A stretch of 64,000 nucleotides of DNA. It comes from Desertifilum tharense IPPAS B-1220 (GTDB lineage: Bacteria > Cyanobacteriota > Cyanobacteriia > Cyanobacteriales > Desertifilaceae). The position numbers were made by a program, and so were the translations under genes. Below, piece after piece: positions 9,616-20,500 of the stretch (the stretch's first letter is position 1; the number at the start of each line of letters is the position of its first letter). The notes beneath the pieces are model-generated. The model worked only from the letters and a program-made list of their open reading frames with translations, searched no databases and was not told the origin of the DNA. The stretch is taken from the NCBI RefSeq assembly GCF_001746915.1, contig NZ_MJGC01000040.1, positions 1 through 64,000 of the forward strand, read 5' to 3'.

Positions 9616-10209
9616 TTAAAGCGACTCGTCGGCTAAAATCCAACCCACTGCATCGGCTAAATCGCGGGCGATATAATCCGGTTGGGCGTGGTGTTGGTAG
9701 TCGCCACTTAAAACGCGATCGCCATAGCCCGTTTGCACCAAAATGCCCCGACAGCCTGCATTTCGCGCCATATCTACATCGGTCGCCTTATCCCCCACCA
9801 TAAAACTCTGTTGAAGATCGAGATGATGATCCCACGCCGCCGCCACTAACATCCCCGTATTGGGTTTGCGCCAGGTACTCCAGCGGGTAAATTCCGGGTT
9901 AACGCCGCCAGCCGAGGGACTGAGGTACGGACAGCAATAAATGGCATCTAACCTCGCCCCCGCTTCCACCGCCAACAGGTGAGTGAGACGCTGATGCAAA
10001 GCATCCACATGATCGATGCCATAGTAACTGCGGGCAGGCCCCGATTGATTCGTGACCAGACAGCAAAACAGATTCGCCTGGTTTAGCCGCCGTACCGCCT
10101 CCGCCACGCCCGGAATTAAGTTTAAGTCTTCAAGCGCGTGAATGTAACCGACTTCTTGATTAAGAACGCCGTCTCGGTCTAAAAAGACGGCGCGTTGAGT
10201 GTTTGCCAC
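9616..10209 (-). CDS. gmhB: HAD-IIIA phosphatase, GmhB-like
   Basis: Protein of 197 residues of the HAD-IIIA family. Motif I is FLDRDGV with nucleophile D11 and acid D13. VTNQSG at 53-58 is motif II, RKP near 114-116 is the lysine motif, and GDKATD (139-144) is motif IV. The best match is the phosphatase that removes the 7-phosphate of heptose 1,7-bisphosphate or related histidinol-phosphate-type substrates. The zinc-binding loop typical of GmhB (Cys-x-His, then Cys-x-Cys before RKP) is not intact: here one sees CCPY at 92-95 and STW directly before RKP. The true substrate may therefore differ. A GT9 heptosyltransferase-like gene lies 16 bases upstream on the same strand, consistent with nucleotide-sugar metabolism. 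Confidence 0.75.
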   Translation of the reverse strand: MANTQRAVFLDRDGVLNQEVGYIHALEDLNLIPGVAEAVRRLNQANLFCCLVTNQSGPARSYYGIDHVDALHQRLTHLLAVEAGARLDAIYCCPYLSPSAGGVNPEFTRWSTWRKPNTGMLVAAAWDHHLDLQQSFMVGDKATDVDMARNAGCRGILVQTGYGDRVLSGDYQHHAQPDYIARDLADAVGWILADESL

Positions 10210-10225
10210 AATCGATTGTTTGTTT

Positions 10226-11194
10226 CTAGTTGCCCAACAGTTTATCTAAAATTGCTTGGGGCGGAATATCGCTCATTTTGCCCGTTGGGGATTGAATGGC
10301 AATATAGCGATCGCTCTGAGGCAGCAATTTGGCCGGATCGGTTGGCCCAAATAGCGCAATAGTTGGTGTTTTCACCGCCACCCCTAAGTGCATGGGGGCG
10401 CTATCGGTACATAAGAGTAAGTTTGCATTAGCGATCGTCGCTGCAAGTTTGCCCACATCCTCCGGCGAGGTGACTTTGACATTGGGAGCGGTTGCCAGTA
10501 AGGTGCTGACAAACTCGCGATCGTCCGGCCCCTGGAGAACGACAATCGGTAAATCGGGTTGCTTTTGCTGCAAATTCTGAATCACTTGCTGCCAGCGATC
10601 GCCCGGATAAATCTTATCAAGACCTTTGTCTTTGGCCAGTTGGCTAGAACCGCCATGCAGCAACAAATAGCCATTTTCGCCAATTCCTAGACGTTTTTGC
10701 TCGGCATTGGCCCATTCAATATCTTTTTTGGGGACATTAATCGCCAGTTCTGGACAAGGGGTAGTAATGCCCAAACCTTGCAGTAAATCGTGATACATCT
10801 GGGCGGCATATTGTTCGGGCTTCAGCGTCACGGGATTGGTCAGAAACCAAGATGCGGTTTTACCATACCCAACGCGGACGGGAATGCCCGTGAGCCATAA
10901 TAGCAAACCAACCGTTGAGCGTTGACCGAGGGATAGGGCGACATCGTATTCGCGATCGCGAATCACCCCTAATAAATTACCCCAGTCTGCCAGACTATTG
11001 CGATCCTTGAAGTCGTAGGGAATCGCACTTTCCACAGACTTACAAACGCGATAAGCGCCCTTGGCGCGAGGTTCTACAACGACATCGATCTCGGCTTCAG
11101 GATAAGAACGTTTCAGGTCATCTAGGGTGGGGAAAAACAGAATTTGATCGCCAATTCCCCCAGGCACAAGGGCTACTACTCTCATGATGCTCAT
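10226..11194 (-). CDS. Glycosyltransferase family 9
   Basis: Protein of 322 residues with the two-lobed GT-B form of ADP-heptose:LPS heptosyltransferases. The N-terminus VVALVPGGIGDQILFFPTL is the family signature loop that contacts the acceptor. The C-terminal half has LLLHGGSS, LQGPDD and the nucleotide-sugar site CTDSAPMHLGVAVKTPTIALFGPTDP. A second ATG lies three codons in and could equally be the start. With the GmhB-like phosphatase downstream it probably acts in making or attaching heptose or a related sugar to surface glycans. The donor is not certain, because many cyanobacterial GT9 proteins are uncharacterised. Confidence 0.85.
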   Translation of the reverse strand: MSIMRVVALVPGGIGDQILFFPTLDDLKRSYPEAEIDVVVEPRAKGAYRVCKSVESAIPYDFKDRNSLADWGNLLGVIRDREYDVALSLGQRSTVGLLLWLTGIPVRVGYGKTASWFLTNPVTLKPEQYAAQMYHDLLQGLGITTPCPELAINVPKKDIEWANAEQKRLGIGENGYLLLHGGSSQLAKDKGLDKIYPGDRWQQVIQNLQQKQPDLPIVVLQGPDDREFVSTLLATAPNVKVTSPEDVGKLAATIANANLLLCTDSAPMHLGVAVKTPTIALFGPTDPAKLLPQSDRYIAIQSPTGKMSDIPPQAILDKLLGN

Positions 11195-11312
11195 ATCGAG
11201 TTTACCAACCCCATATTTTATCTGATAGCGGAGATTGCGGCGTTGTGGGATGCTGACAACCTGGGCTGATATATTCAGTCAAGAGCAAAATTGAGACCCC
11301 AAGGAGAGAGGC

Positions 11313-11996
11313 GTGTATTTGTTAATTCCAGCCGCAGGCATGGGGCGGCGCATGAAGAGCGATCGCAATAAACTGTTACTGAGTTTGCTAGATCGACCCC
11401 TAATCGCCTGGACGCTGCTAGCCGCCGAAGCCTCTCGCCACATTGATTGGATTGGGTTAGTCGGGCAACCCGCAGATTGGGAAGATTTCCAACAGATCCT
11501 AGCGGGGCTGTCGCTGTCTAAACCCGTAGCGTTTATTCAAGGGGGCGAAACCCGCCAAGAATCCGTTTACAACGGCTTGCAGGGGCTACCAGAGGGCGCA
11601 GATCGCGTTTTGATTCACGATGGGGCGAGATGTTTAGCCACTCCCGAATTACTCGATCGCTGTGCCGAAGCCTTGCACCATTGTCCGGGCTTGATTGCCG
11701 CAATTCCAGTCAAAGATACGATTAAAATTGTCAACGACCAAAAAATTGTCGAACAAACCCCCAACCGCAATTATCTTTGGGCGGCACAAACCCCCCAAGG
11801 TTTTGAAGTGCAATTGCTCAAAGACTGTCACGACAAAGGCAGACAATTAGGATGGGAAGTCACCGACGATGCCGCCTTATTTGAAGCCTGCAACCTGCCC
11901 GTAACGATTGTAGAGGGCGAAGAAACCAATTTGAAGGTGACAACGCCTGTTGATTTAGCGATCGCCGAATTTATCCTCCGCCAGCGCCTCGCCTGA
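11313..11996 (+). CDS. ispD: 2-C-methyl-D-erythritol 4-phosphate cytidylyltransferase
   Basis: Protein of 227 residues, the normal IspD length. It joins CTP and methylerythritol phosphate in the third step of the MEP pathway that supplies isoprenoids for carotenoids, phytol and quinones. The CTP-binding loop PAAGMGRRM is at 6-14 with K20, GGETRQESV is at 78-86, and HDGAR (102-106) and a C-terminal TDDAALFE segment are present. Translation starts at a GTG (11313) behind a good AGGAG site. The gene is divergent from the GT9 gene and stands alone on its strand. Confidence 0.95.
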   Translation: MYLLIPAAGMGRRMKSDRNKLLLSLLDRPLIAWTLLAAEASRHIDWIGLVGQPADWEDFQQILAGLSLSKPVAFIQGGETRQESVYNGLQGLPEGADRVLIHDGARCLATPELLDRCAEALHHCPGLIAAIPVKDTIKIVNDQKIVEQTPNRNYLWAAQTPQGFEVQLLKDCHDKGRQLGWEVTDDAALFEACNLPVTIVEGEETNLKVTTPVDLAIAEFILRQRLA

Positions 11997-12005
11997 GCCT
12001 CCCCA

Positions 12006-12725
12006 TCATAGGGTATCGGGATCTTCTCCCAATTCCCGCAGCCGCGCCGCCAGCCTCTCAGCCCGTTGGCGTTCCGCTTCTTCGGGTAACAGTACCAAAT
12101 TCCCCTGCGAATCGTAAAACCGCAACCACACCGCCGTTTCTCGTTCGATTGTGCCTTCCCAAGTTCCCAACCACAACCCCAAGCGCTGACACCACAGCCA
12201 GCCTTGTTCGTTCGTTTCTAAGGGTTGATAGCGTTGGTTGGCGTCTAAATGCCATCCTTGCAAAGACTCTGGGTTAAACGGATCGTAAACATAGTAATCG
12301 GGCGTGCGGAAGGTTTGCTCGTAAATGGTTTTCTTCTCGCCGATATCTTTGGCGGCAGTCGAAGGCGACATCAGTTCTACAATGACATCGGGATAGCGCC
12401 CCTTTTCTTCCCACACTACCCAACCCTGGCGTTCTTTTGTTCCTTCTACATCCAATACCAAGAAAAAATCAGGCCCGCGAAAATCTTGGTTCCGAGCTTG
12501 GGCGCTGCTAAAGTAAATGAACATGTTACCGCCTGCAAAGTAGTCCTCGCGATCGCCAAAGGCAACCAGCATGGAGCGGATTAAAACGTTCATCGCGATC
12601 CGGTGACGGTTACTTTCCAAGGGTTCTCCATCATCAAAAATTAGGTCAGTGGGGGGCATGGGCGGTTCCCACCAATCCTCATCTATTATCGGAGTTTGTT
12701 GCGATTCGGTTACTTCGATAGACAT
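12006..12725 (-). CDS. Uma2-family restriction endonuclease-like protein
   Basis: Protein of 239 residues of the Uma2 family (DUF820), very numerous in cyanobacteria. The PD-(D/E)XK-like core is visible as PDVIVELMSPSTAAKD followed by KKTIYEQTFRTPDYYVYDP. The C-terminus is rich in Arg, Ala and Glu, a coiled-coil tail seen in many members. The cellular role of this family is poorly known: a nuclease is inferred from the fold. The gene is convergent with ispD (gap of 9 bases), and minisatellite repeats begin a few bases before its start. Confidence 0.85.
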   Translation of the reverse strand: MSIEVTESQQTPIIDEDWWEPPMPPTDLIFDDGEPLESNRHRIAMNVLIRSMLVAFGDREDYFAGGNMFIYFSSAQARNQDFRGPDFFLVLDVEGTKERQGWVVWEEKGRYPDVIVELMSPSTAAKDIGEKKTIYEQTFRTPDYYVYDPFNPESLQGWHLDANQRYQPLETNEQGWLWCQRLGLWLGTWEGTIERETAVWLRFYDSQGNLVLLPEEAERQRAERLAARLRELGEDPDTL

Positions 12726-12730
12726 AAAGC

Positions 12731-12858
12731 AGTGCTGAGTGGAAAGTGCTGAGTGCTGAGTGGGGAAGAGGATGGGGGGATGGGGGGATGGGGGGAAAGA
12801 GTGCTGAGTGCTGAGTGCTGAGTGCTGAGTGGGGAGGAGGATGGGGAGGTGGGGAGGC
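12731..12858. repeat. GTGCTGA / GATGGGG minisatellite
   Basis: A run of short direct repeats built from the heptamer GTGCTGA and the heptamer GGATGGG with GGGGAAGA spacers. Reading frames across it encode only low-complexity peptides and are not genes. Related tracts occur at 23703-23840 (opposite strand) and 43561-43675, so this is a dispersed family. It lies directly upstream of the Uma2 gene start. Confidence 0.85.
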
Positions 12859-12963
12859 GTTCGCTTCTATGTAGCAGCGGGTTGAGTACAAAGCAGAAAT
12901 AGCGAAGTTAATTGCTAAAACCCTATCAGCTTAAGCTTTACAGGTATTATTGGGTTCTACTCT

Positions 12964-13005
12964 AACTCCCCTCGCCCTAGGGAGAGGGGTTGGGGGTGAG
13001 GGGAA
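12964..13005. repeat. Palindromic intergenic repeat (CCCTAGGG type)
   Basis: A GC-rich palindromic segment centred on CCCTAGGGAGAGGGG, followed by TTGGGGGTGAGGGG. It has the look of the small palindromic repeats scattered through cyanobacterial intergenic DNA. It lies between the Uma2 and HAD genes. The remaining bases of this gap (about 12859-12963) show no feature. Confidence 0.55.
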
Positions 13006-13033
13006 GCTTATAAACAGCCACCCTATCTCAAGG

Positions 13034-13834
13034 TTAGCGCACCTCAATCAATCGGCTAATCTCAGCCGGGGTTAACTCCTCAATGTTGCTGTAAACTACG
13101 GTTGCGCCAGCCTCTTTTAAGGTTTGGGTATAGGCTTGACGGCGTTCTTCTGGGGTGTGGACGTGGGGAGGGAGGATACCTACGCCGATCCACTGGCGGG
13201 AGGGATATTCTAATCTTGCTTTATCAATGGTGTACATATCCGCTACAGTGTCCCCCAAATAGAGAACGGGGATAGACGGATCTGAGCTAATTTGATTGAG
13301 GGTCGCAAATAACCCGGTTGGATCGGGCTTTCCGGGGGCGTCTTCCATTGCGATTAAAATGGGGTTTTGCAAGCCTAAGCGCCGGGTGAGGATATATTCT
13401 GCCGATCCGCGCGTCGCCCCGCTAAAGAAGCCCCAGCCGATGCCTGCTTGGGTTAGGCTTTCTAGATAAGCCGGATTGACTAAAATGGGTTCTGTGGTGA
13501 TGTAGCCGTTCCAATTAACGGGATCGGTTCCTCGGTAGCGGGATTGAAAGAAAGCGACGATTTCCTCAAAATCTAAGGAGAGGCGATCGCGCGGCGTTCC
13601 TTGTCCCTCAAAATAGCGATAAACCATCTCTTGGGAACCTTCCCAGTCATTATTCCAAATTCCTTCGCCCTTGAGTTGGTCAATATCGGCTTGGGTGGGG
13701 CGATAAGCACCTTGGGTAAACTGCTCTACGGTATCAGCTAGGGCGCGGCGGTAAGATTGGCCAACATCGCGAATTACCCCATCAATATCAAAGATCGCGA
13801 TCGCTTTTAAGGTCGAAGAGTTGGAAGTTTGCAT
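13034..13834 (-). CDS. HAD-superfamily hydrolase (TIGR01548-like)
   Basis: Protein of 266 residues of the haloacid-dehalogenase superfamily. Motif I FDIDGVIRD places the nucleophile at D16 and the acid at D18. A cap follows (about 25-125), then FFSGATRGS as motif II and PGKPDP with YLGDTVADM as motifs III and IV. It resembles the HAD group found in cyanobacteria and plants under TIGR01548, for which no substrate is established. It probably dephosphorylates a small metabolite. It is divergent from the PSRP-3 gene and has no functional link to its neighbours. Confidence 0.8.
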   Translation of the reverse strand: MQTSNSSTLKAIAIFDIDGVIRDVGQSYRRALADTVEQFTQGAYRPTQADIDQLKGEGIWNNDWEGSQEMVYRYFEGQGTPRDRLSLDFEEIVAFFQSRYRGTDPVNWNGYITTEPILVNPAYLESLTQAGIGWGFFSGATRGSAEYILTRRLGLQNPILIAMEDAPGKPDPTGLFATLNQISSDPSIPVLYLGDTVADMYTIDKARLEYPSRQWIGVGILPPHVHTPEERRQAYTQTLKEAGATVVYSNIEELTPAEISRLIEVR

Positions 13835-13951
13835 AGAATTTTTCAGAGATTGAAAACCCCTGGGATTAAATTGAGGTGAATAAGGGGAGTCAGATAAGGT
13901 AAAATAGTCGATCGCAAAGTTTTTTTCCAGGGAAGGAACCCGGAGGTTTGA

Positions 13952-14251
13952 TTGTCGAAATTTGTTCTTAGAGTTCTCTGGCTAGAGGATAACGTTGCCA
14001 TCGCCGTCGATCAAGTGGTTGGCAAAGGCACCAGTCCTTTAACCCGCTACTTCTTCTGGCCCCGCAGTGATGCCTGGGAAGAGTTAAAAAACGAACTCGA
14101 AGCTAAACACTGGATCTCGGAAACCGAGCGCGTTGCTCTGCTCAACAAAGCCACTGAAGTGATTAACTACTGGCAAGAAGAGGGCAGACGCCGCCCGATG
14201 TCTGAAGCTCAGACAAAGTTTCCCGAAGTTGCCTTTACCGGCAGCAACTAA
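13952..14251 (+). CDS. 30S ribosomal protein PSRP-3 (Ycf65)
   Basis: Protein of 99 residues that matches the plastid-specific ribosomal protein 3 family, Ycf65 in algal plastid genomes. Diagnostic segments are [29 protein letters not shown] and [10 protein letters not shown]. It is a component of the small ribosomal subunit shared by cyanobacteria and plastids, so it is strong evidence for the source group. The start is TTG at 13952, chosen because a GGAGG lies five bases upstream and the family N-terminus begins here. An intrinsic terminator follows at 14276-14314. Confidence 0.9.
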   Translation: MSKFVLRVLWLEDNVAIAVDQVVGKGTSPLTRYFFWPRSDAWEELKNELEAKHWISETERVALLNKATEVINYWQEEGRRRPMSEAQTKFPEVAFTGSN

Positions 14252-14275
14252 CAGGTTATGACCAGAAACTGGAGA

Positions 14276-14314
14276 AGAGGCACTCAGGAGTTATTCCTGA
14301 TGCCTTTTCTCTTT
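14276..14314 (+). terminator. Intrinsic terminator after PSRP-3 gene
   Basis: An imperfect GC-containing stem (GGCACTCAGGA with TCCTGATGCC, one bulge) is followed by TTTTCTCTTT on the plus strand. It lies between the stop of the PSRP-3 gene and the convergent atpC stop. Confidence 0.7.
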
Positions 14315-14333
14315 AGAGAGAGCGAGATCGCGC

Positions 14334-14753
14334 CTAAAAGCGAGAACTCATGCCTCCAGCCGCTTGAAATCTAGCTCTAGCACGCTTTAGTGCTTGAGTT
14401 GCTTGAATCAGTTCTTGGCGGTTGCCGCTAGCGGTGGCTTTATTCAAGCGAGTTTCAGCTTCGCTAAACGCCGCGCGAGCTTGTTCTTTATCAATCTTGT
14501 CGCCGCGTTCTGCCCCATTAACCAGGATCGTTACTTCATCGTTTTCAATTTCAGCAAAGCCGCCCATCAGAGCAACCGCTTGCCATTCTTTGCCGGGGCG
14601 AACTTGCATCACGCCCGTATCCAGGGCCGTCAGCAAGGGCGCGTGGCCGCTAAGAATACCCAGTTGACCCGTAGTACTCGGTAAGATCACCTCTTCAGCC
14701 TGAGAGTCCCAGACGGTTTTGTCTGGTGCAATGACGCGAACAGTTAATGTCAT
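14334..14753 (-). CDS. atpC: ATP synthase epsilon subunit
   Basis: Protein of 139 residues, normal for the F1 epsilon subunit (called atpE in cyanobacterial and plastid literature). The N-terminal beta sandwich begins [14 protein letters not shown] and contains [24 protein letters not shown]. The C-terminal helical hairpin is at about 90-139. It is part of the central stalk of F1, links gamma to the c-ring and damps wasteful ATP hydrolysis in the dark. It follows the beta-subunit gene by 83 bases in the usual cyanobacterial order, and the two are probably co-transcribed. Confidence 0.97.
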   Translation of the reverse strand: MTLTVRVIAPDKTVWDSQAEEVILPSTTGQLGILSGHAPLLTALDTGVMQVRPGKEWQAVALMGGFAEIENDEVTILVNGAERGDKIDKEQARAAFSEAETRLNKATASGNRQELIQATQALKRARARFQAAGGMSSRF

Positions 14754-14836
14754 TTCCTAATTGTCCTTCCTGATGAATTCTCCTGGGCGTTGTCGCCATT
14801 GGCCGCCAGCGACGACCAATGACGGTTTGCCAAGGT

Positions 14837-16935
<2,099 letters not shown>

Positions 16936-17472
16936 ATGGACAGCGTGGTTTTCTTTTATAACGGCTTTGAGCCGCTGCTCCGAATTGTTGTGGTAGGAAC
17001 GTTAGCCTACCTCAGCTTACTGAGCCTGTTGCGCGTTTTTGGCAAGCGCACCCTCGCTCAGTTAAATGCGTACGACTTTATTATTACGATCGCGATCGGT
17101 TCAACCTTGGGACGATTAATCACCGCCAAGGGAGTATCGTTAGCCGAAAGCCTCACAGCATTCTTGACGCTGATCTTCTGGCAATATCTGATCTCATGGC
17201 TAGCCGTGCGCTTTCCGAAATTCAATCAATTGATGACCGCCGATCCTTCACTGCTTTACTTTCAAGGGCAATTTATCCGTAAAGCGATGCGAGAGCAGCG
17301 AGTCACCCAAACTCAACTGTTAGCTGCCGTGCGGCAAAATAATATTGGCTCTCTCCAGGATGTAGAGGCAATTGTAATGGAATCAGGTGGAACCATTGCA
17401 GTCATTAAAAAAGACTCAGCGGGCGAACTCACAGAGGATTCCGCGCTGAGGAATATTCCCAAAATCAACTAG
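16936..17472 (+). CDS. DUF421 membrane protein (YetF-like)
   Basis: Protein of 178 residues from the ATG at 16936 (a TTG 12 bases earlier is also in frame). Two or three membrane helices occupy about the first 90 residues, with the family segment LLRVFGKRTLAQLNAYDFIITIAIGS broken across them. The C-terminal domain has the DUF421 pattern: LLYFQGQFIRKAMREQRVT, then LLAAVRQNNIGSLQDVEAIVMESGG. The family is related to YetF and YdfS of Bacillus, where roles in spore coat or stress have been suggested. The function in cyanobacteria is unknown. It appears to be a single-gene unit. Confidence 0.82.
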   Translation: MDSVVFFYNGFEPLLRIVVVGTLAYLSLLSLLRVFGKRTLAQLNAYDFIITIAIGSTLGRLITAKGVSLAESLTAFLTLIFWQYLISWLAVRFPKFNQLMTADPSLLYFQGQFIRKAMREQRVTQTQLLAAVRQNNIGSLQDVEAIVMESGGTIAVIKKDSAGELTEDSALRNIPKIN

Positions 17473-17595
17473 TCCTCTTCTGTCATTCTCCAAGAAATTG
17501 GGTTCAAACCCTGATTCTGTCGTTGACTATCGTTAGCGTTAATGAAGCTGTAATAGCGAAAAAGCGTTGGAATTTCGGAAAGTGACAAAAGAGGG

Positions 17596-20500
17596 CTAGA
17601 GTAGCAAGTTAGAAATTGCCTCAATCAAGCGATCGACCTCTAGGGGTTTGGGCAAGTGGAGTTGAAAACCTGCCGCGATCGCGCTTTGACGATCGAGTTC
17701 TCCAGCGTAGGCGGTGAGGGCGATCGCCGGGAGGGTTCCCCCCTGTTGGGGCGATCGCAATCGAATCTGCTGGATTAGTTGATAGCCGTTGATTTCTGGC
17801 ATCCCAATATCGCTGAGTAGAAGATCGGGAACCTGCCGATCCAAAACCGCTAAGGCTTCTTGAGCCGAGGCCGCTAAAATCGGTTTAGCCCCGCATTGCT
17901 CCAACATAAAACCAACGAGTTCCCTAGCATCGGCTTCATCATCCACCACTAAAACCCGTACATCGGTCAATTCTTGGGTTTGAGCATCCGAGGGCGATCG
18001 CTCTAAGTCCAAAAACGATTCTGTTTGCATCAGCGGTAGCCTCACCGTAAAGGTTGCGCCGAGTCCTTCGCCCAGACTATCGGCAAAAATCGAACCCCCA
18101 TGCAACTCCACCAAATTGCGGACAATGGCGAGTCCTAGCCCCAACCCTCCGAACTTGCGCGTTGTTGTACTATCGGCTTGGCGGAAATATTCAAACACAT
18201 GGGGTAAAAATTCCGGCTTAATCCCTTTCCCCGTGTCTTGAACCTGAATTTGGGCGCAGTTATCCACCTTTTCTAAACGGACTTCAATCGATCCCCGATC
18301 GGGTGTAAATTTAACCGCATTAGATAATAGATTCCAGACAATTTGCTGGAGGCGGTTGGCATCTCCCGAAACTAAACCCACGTCAGGATCGAGGGCGGTG
18401 TGGATTTGTAGCGATTTGACCCCGGCGGCGAGTTGCACCGTATCTAAAGCCGCTTCAATCGTCGTTTTGAGATCGACAGCGCTGGTGGTTAACACCATTT
18501 TGCCGCGCAGAATCCGGGAAACATCGAGCAAGTCTTCAATTAACTGAGTTTGCAGTTTGGCGTTCCGTTCAATCGTTTCTAGGGCGCGTCGCCGAGCTTG
18601 TTCGTCAAATTTGCGCGTTAATAGCAGTTTGCTCCATCCCAAAATCGGGTTGAGAGGCGATCGCAATTCGTGGGATAGAACGGCGAGAAACTCATCTTTA
18701 ATCCGGTTCGCTTCCTGCGCCTGCTGATAGAGTTGAGAATTATCAATCGCCAGAGCAATCCGATAGGCCAGTTCTTCGGCTAAAAGCAAGTCTGAATTTT
18801 GATAAAATCGTCCCGATTCGGCTGTCGTACAGAGCGTGAGCGTCCCTAGGGTGCGAGTACGGGCAATTAAAGGCACCGTAATCAGCGATTGCAGTTGACT
18901 TTGGCGCATAAACTCTAGGTGTTCTGGGCTGCTGGCGATCGCTTGTATCCATTCATCCTCAATGCGAGTGACGAGTTTAGTTTTGCCGCTTTTGAGAACT
19001 TTAGTAATCGGATGCGCTTGCAACTCTTGGGAAGGGACAAATTGCTGAATTAACTCAAATCGGTCTTGCCAGAGGGGGTTGCGATGCTGCCAAGCAATGC
19101 GCTGCACCTGCCCATCGGTGCCCACCACATCCATATAACAGAAGTCAGCGAGGGTAGGGACGATCAGGCGGGCAATATCGGCAAGGGTATTTTGATAGTC
19201 TAGGGAACGAACCAAAACAGCACTCGACTCGCTGAGAAGCTTTTGAGCCATCTCTGCGGCTTTGCGTTCCGTCATATCAAGTAGAAATGCTACCCCGCGA
19301 TCGCGATAACCGGGTAACAAGGCGCAGCCCAGTAAGATCGGGATGCGAGAGCCATCTTTGCGGATAAATTCTTTCTCAAAGGGCGGACAGGAACCCGTTG
19401 AGAGAATCTGCGCTAGCATTGCCTCATCTAAGCTATGGTACTCAGTCGGCGTAATCGCTCGCCAAGACACCTGTCTAGCTTGGATTTCGGCGCGATCGTA
19501 ACCGAGGAGTTGGAGGGCGACGGTATTGGCATCGAGCAGATCGCCTTCGGATTCCCAAAACAAGATTCCCACCATCTCCGACTCCACCACCCCCCGAAAC
19601 CGGGCTTCGCTTTCTTGCAGGGCGGCGACGGCTGAAGTGCGATCGCTAATATCGTTAAAGGTGACAACCCCGGCGGTAATATTCCCTTGGCGATCGCGCA
19701 CGGGTGTTGCATTGACTAACATTGTCCCCCTGGTGCCATCTCCTCGCAAAAAGCCGATTTCTTCATCAACAACCACTTCGCCTCGGCTGACAGCGCGGGC
19801 GAGGGGCCATTCTTCAGGGCGATAGGGGCGTCCGTCTTCGTGAAATCCTGAGTAACCTTGATATTGGTCGATGGTTTCAGCTTGACGAAACGAGGTACCC
19901 CAAATTTCGGCAACTTGGGCGTTACCTAACAACAGCTTGCCAGAGGGGGCTTCTGCAATAATCACCCCGGCGGGCATTTGTTGGAGGACGGTTTCTAATA
20001 ATTCGCGTTCGGTTCTAATTTGGTCGAGCAGCCGTTGTTTTTCGGCTTCGGCTTGCTTGCGTTCGGTAATATCTACGGTAGAACCGACAACCCGGATCAG
20101 GCGTCCTTGGCGATCGCGAATCAAATAGCCGCGATCCCAAACATCAATCCATCGCCCATCCCGGTGGCGAATTCGATATTCAGATTCATAGCGATCGCGC
20201 TTGTTGTCTTGCAGGGAAAGTAACATTTCCTGCAACTGAGGGATATCCTCTGGATGAACCCGATCGAGCCAACTCTCGCGATGGTGAGCCAGTTCTTGGG
20301 GGTGCAAGCCCAGGAGATTGGATAATCCCTCCGAACGATAGATGGTATTGGCTTGCAAATCCCAATCGTAAACAACGCCCATAACGGCTCGCGTGGCTAG
20401 GCGGAAGCGTTCGTCGCTGATTCGCAGGGCTTCTTCTGCACGAATGCGATCGCTAATATCAATTGAAACCCCAGCGAGCAATTGCCGTTGCACCCCATCG

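Noticed and set aside
12679..12891. 70-codon frame on the minus strand
   Set aside because: It is mostly translated minisatellite and overlaps the start of the Uma2 gene.
14394..14684. Open frames opposite atpC and atpD
   Set aside because: These are antisense shadows of highly constrained ATP synthase genes and show no independent protein character.
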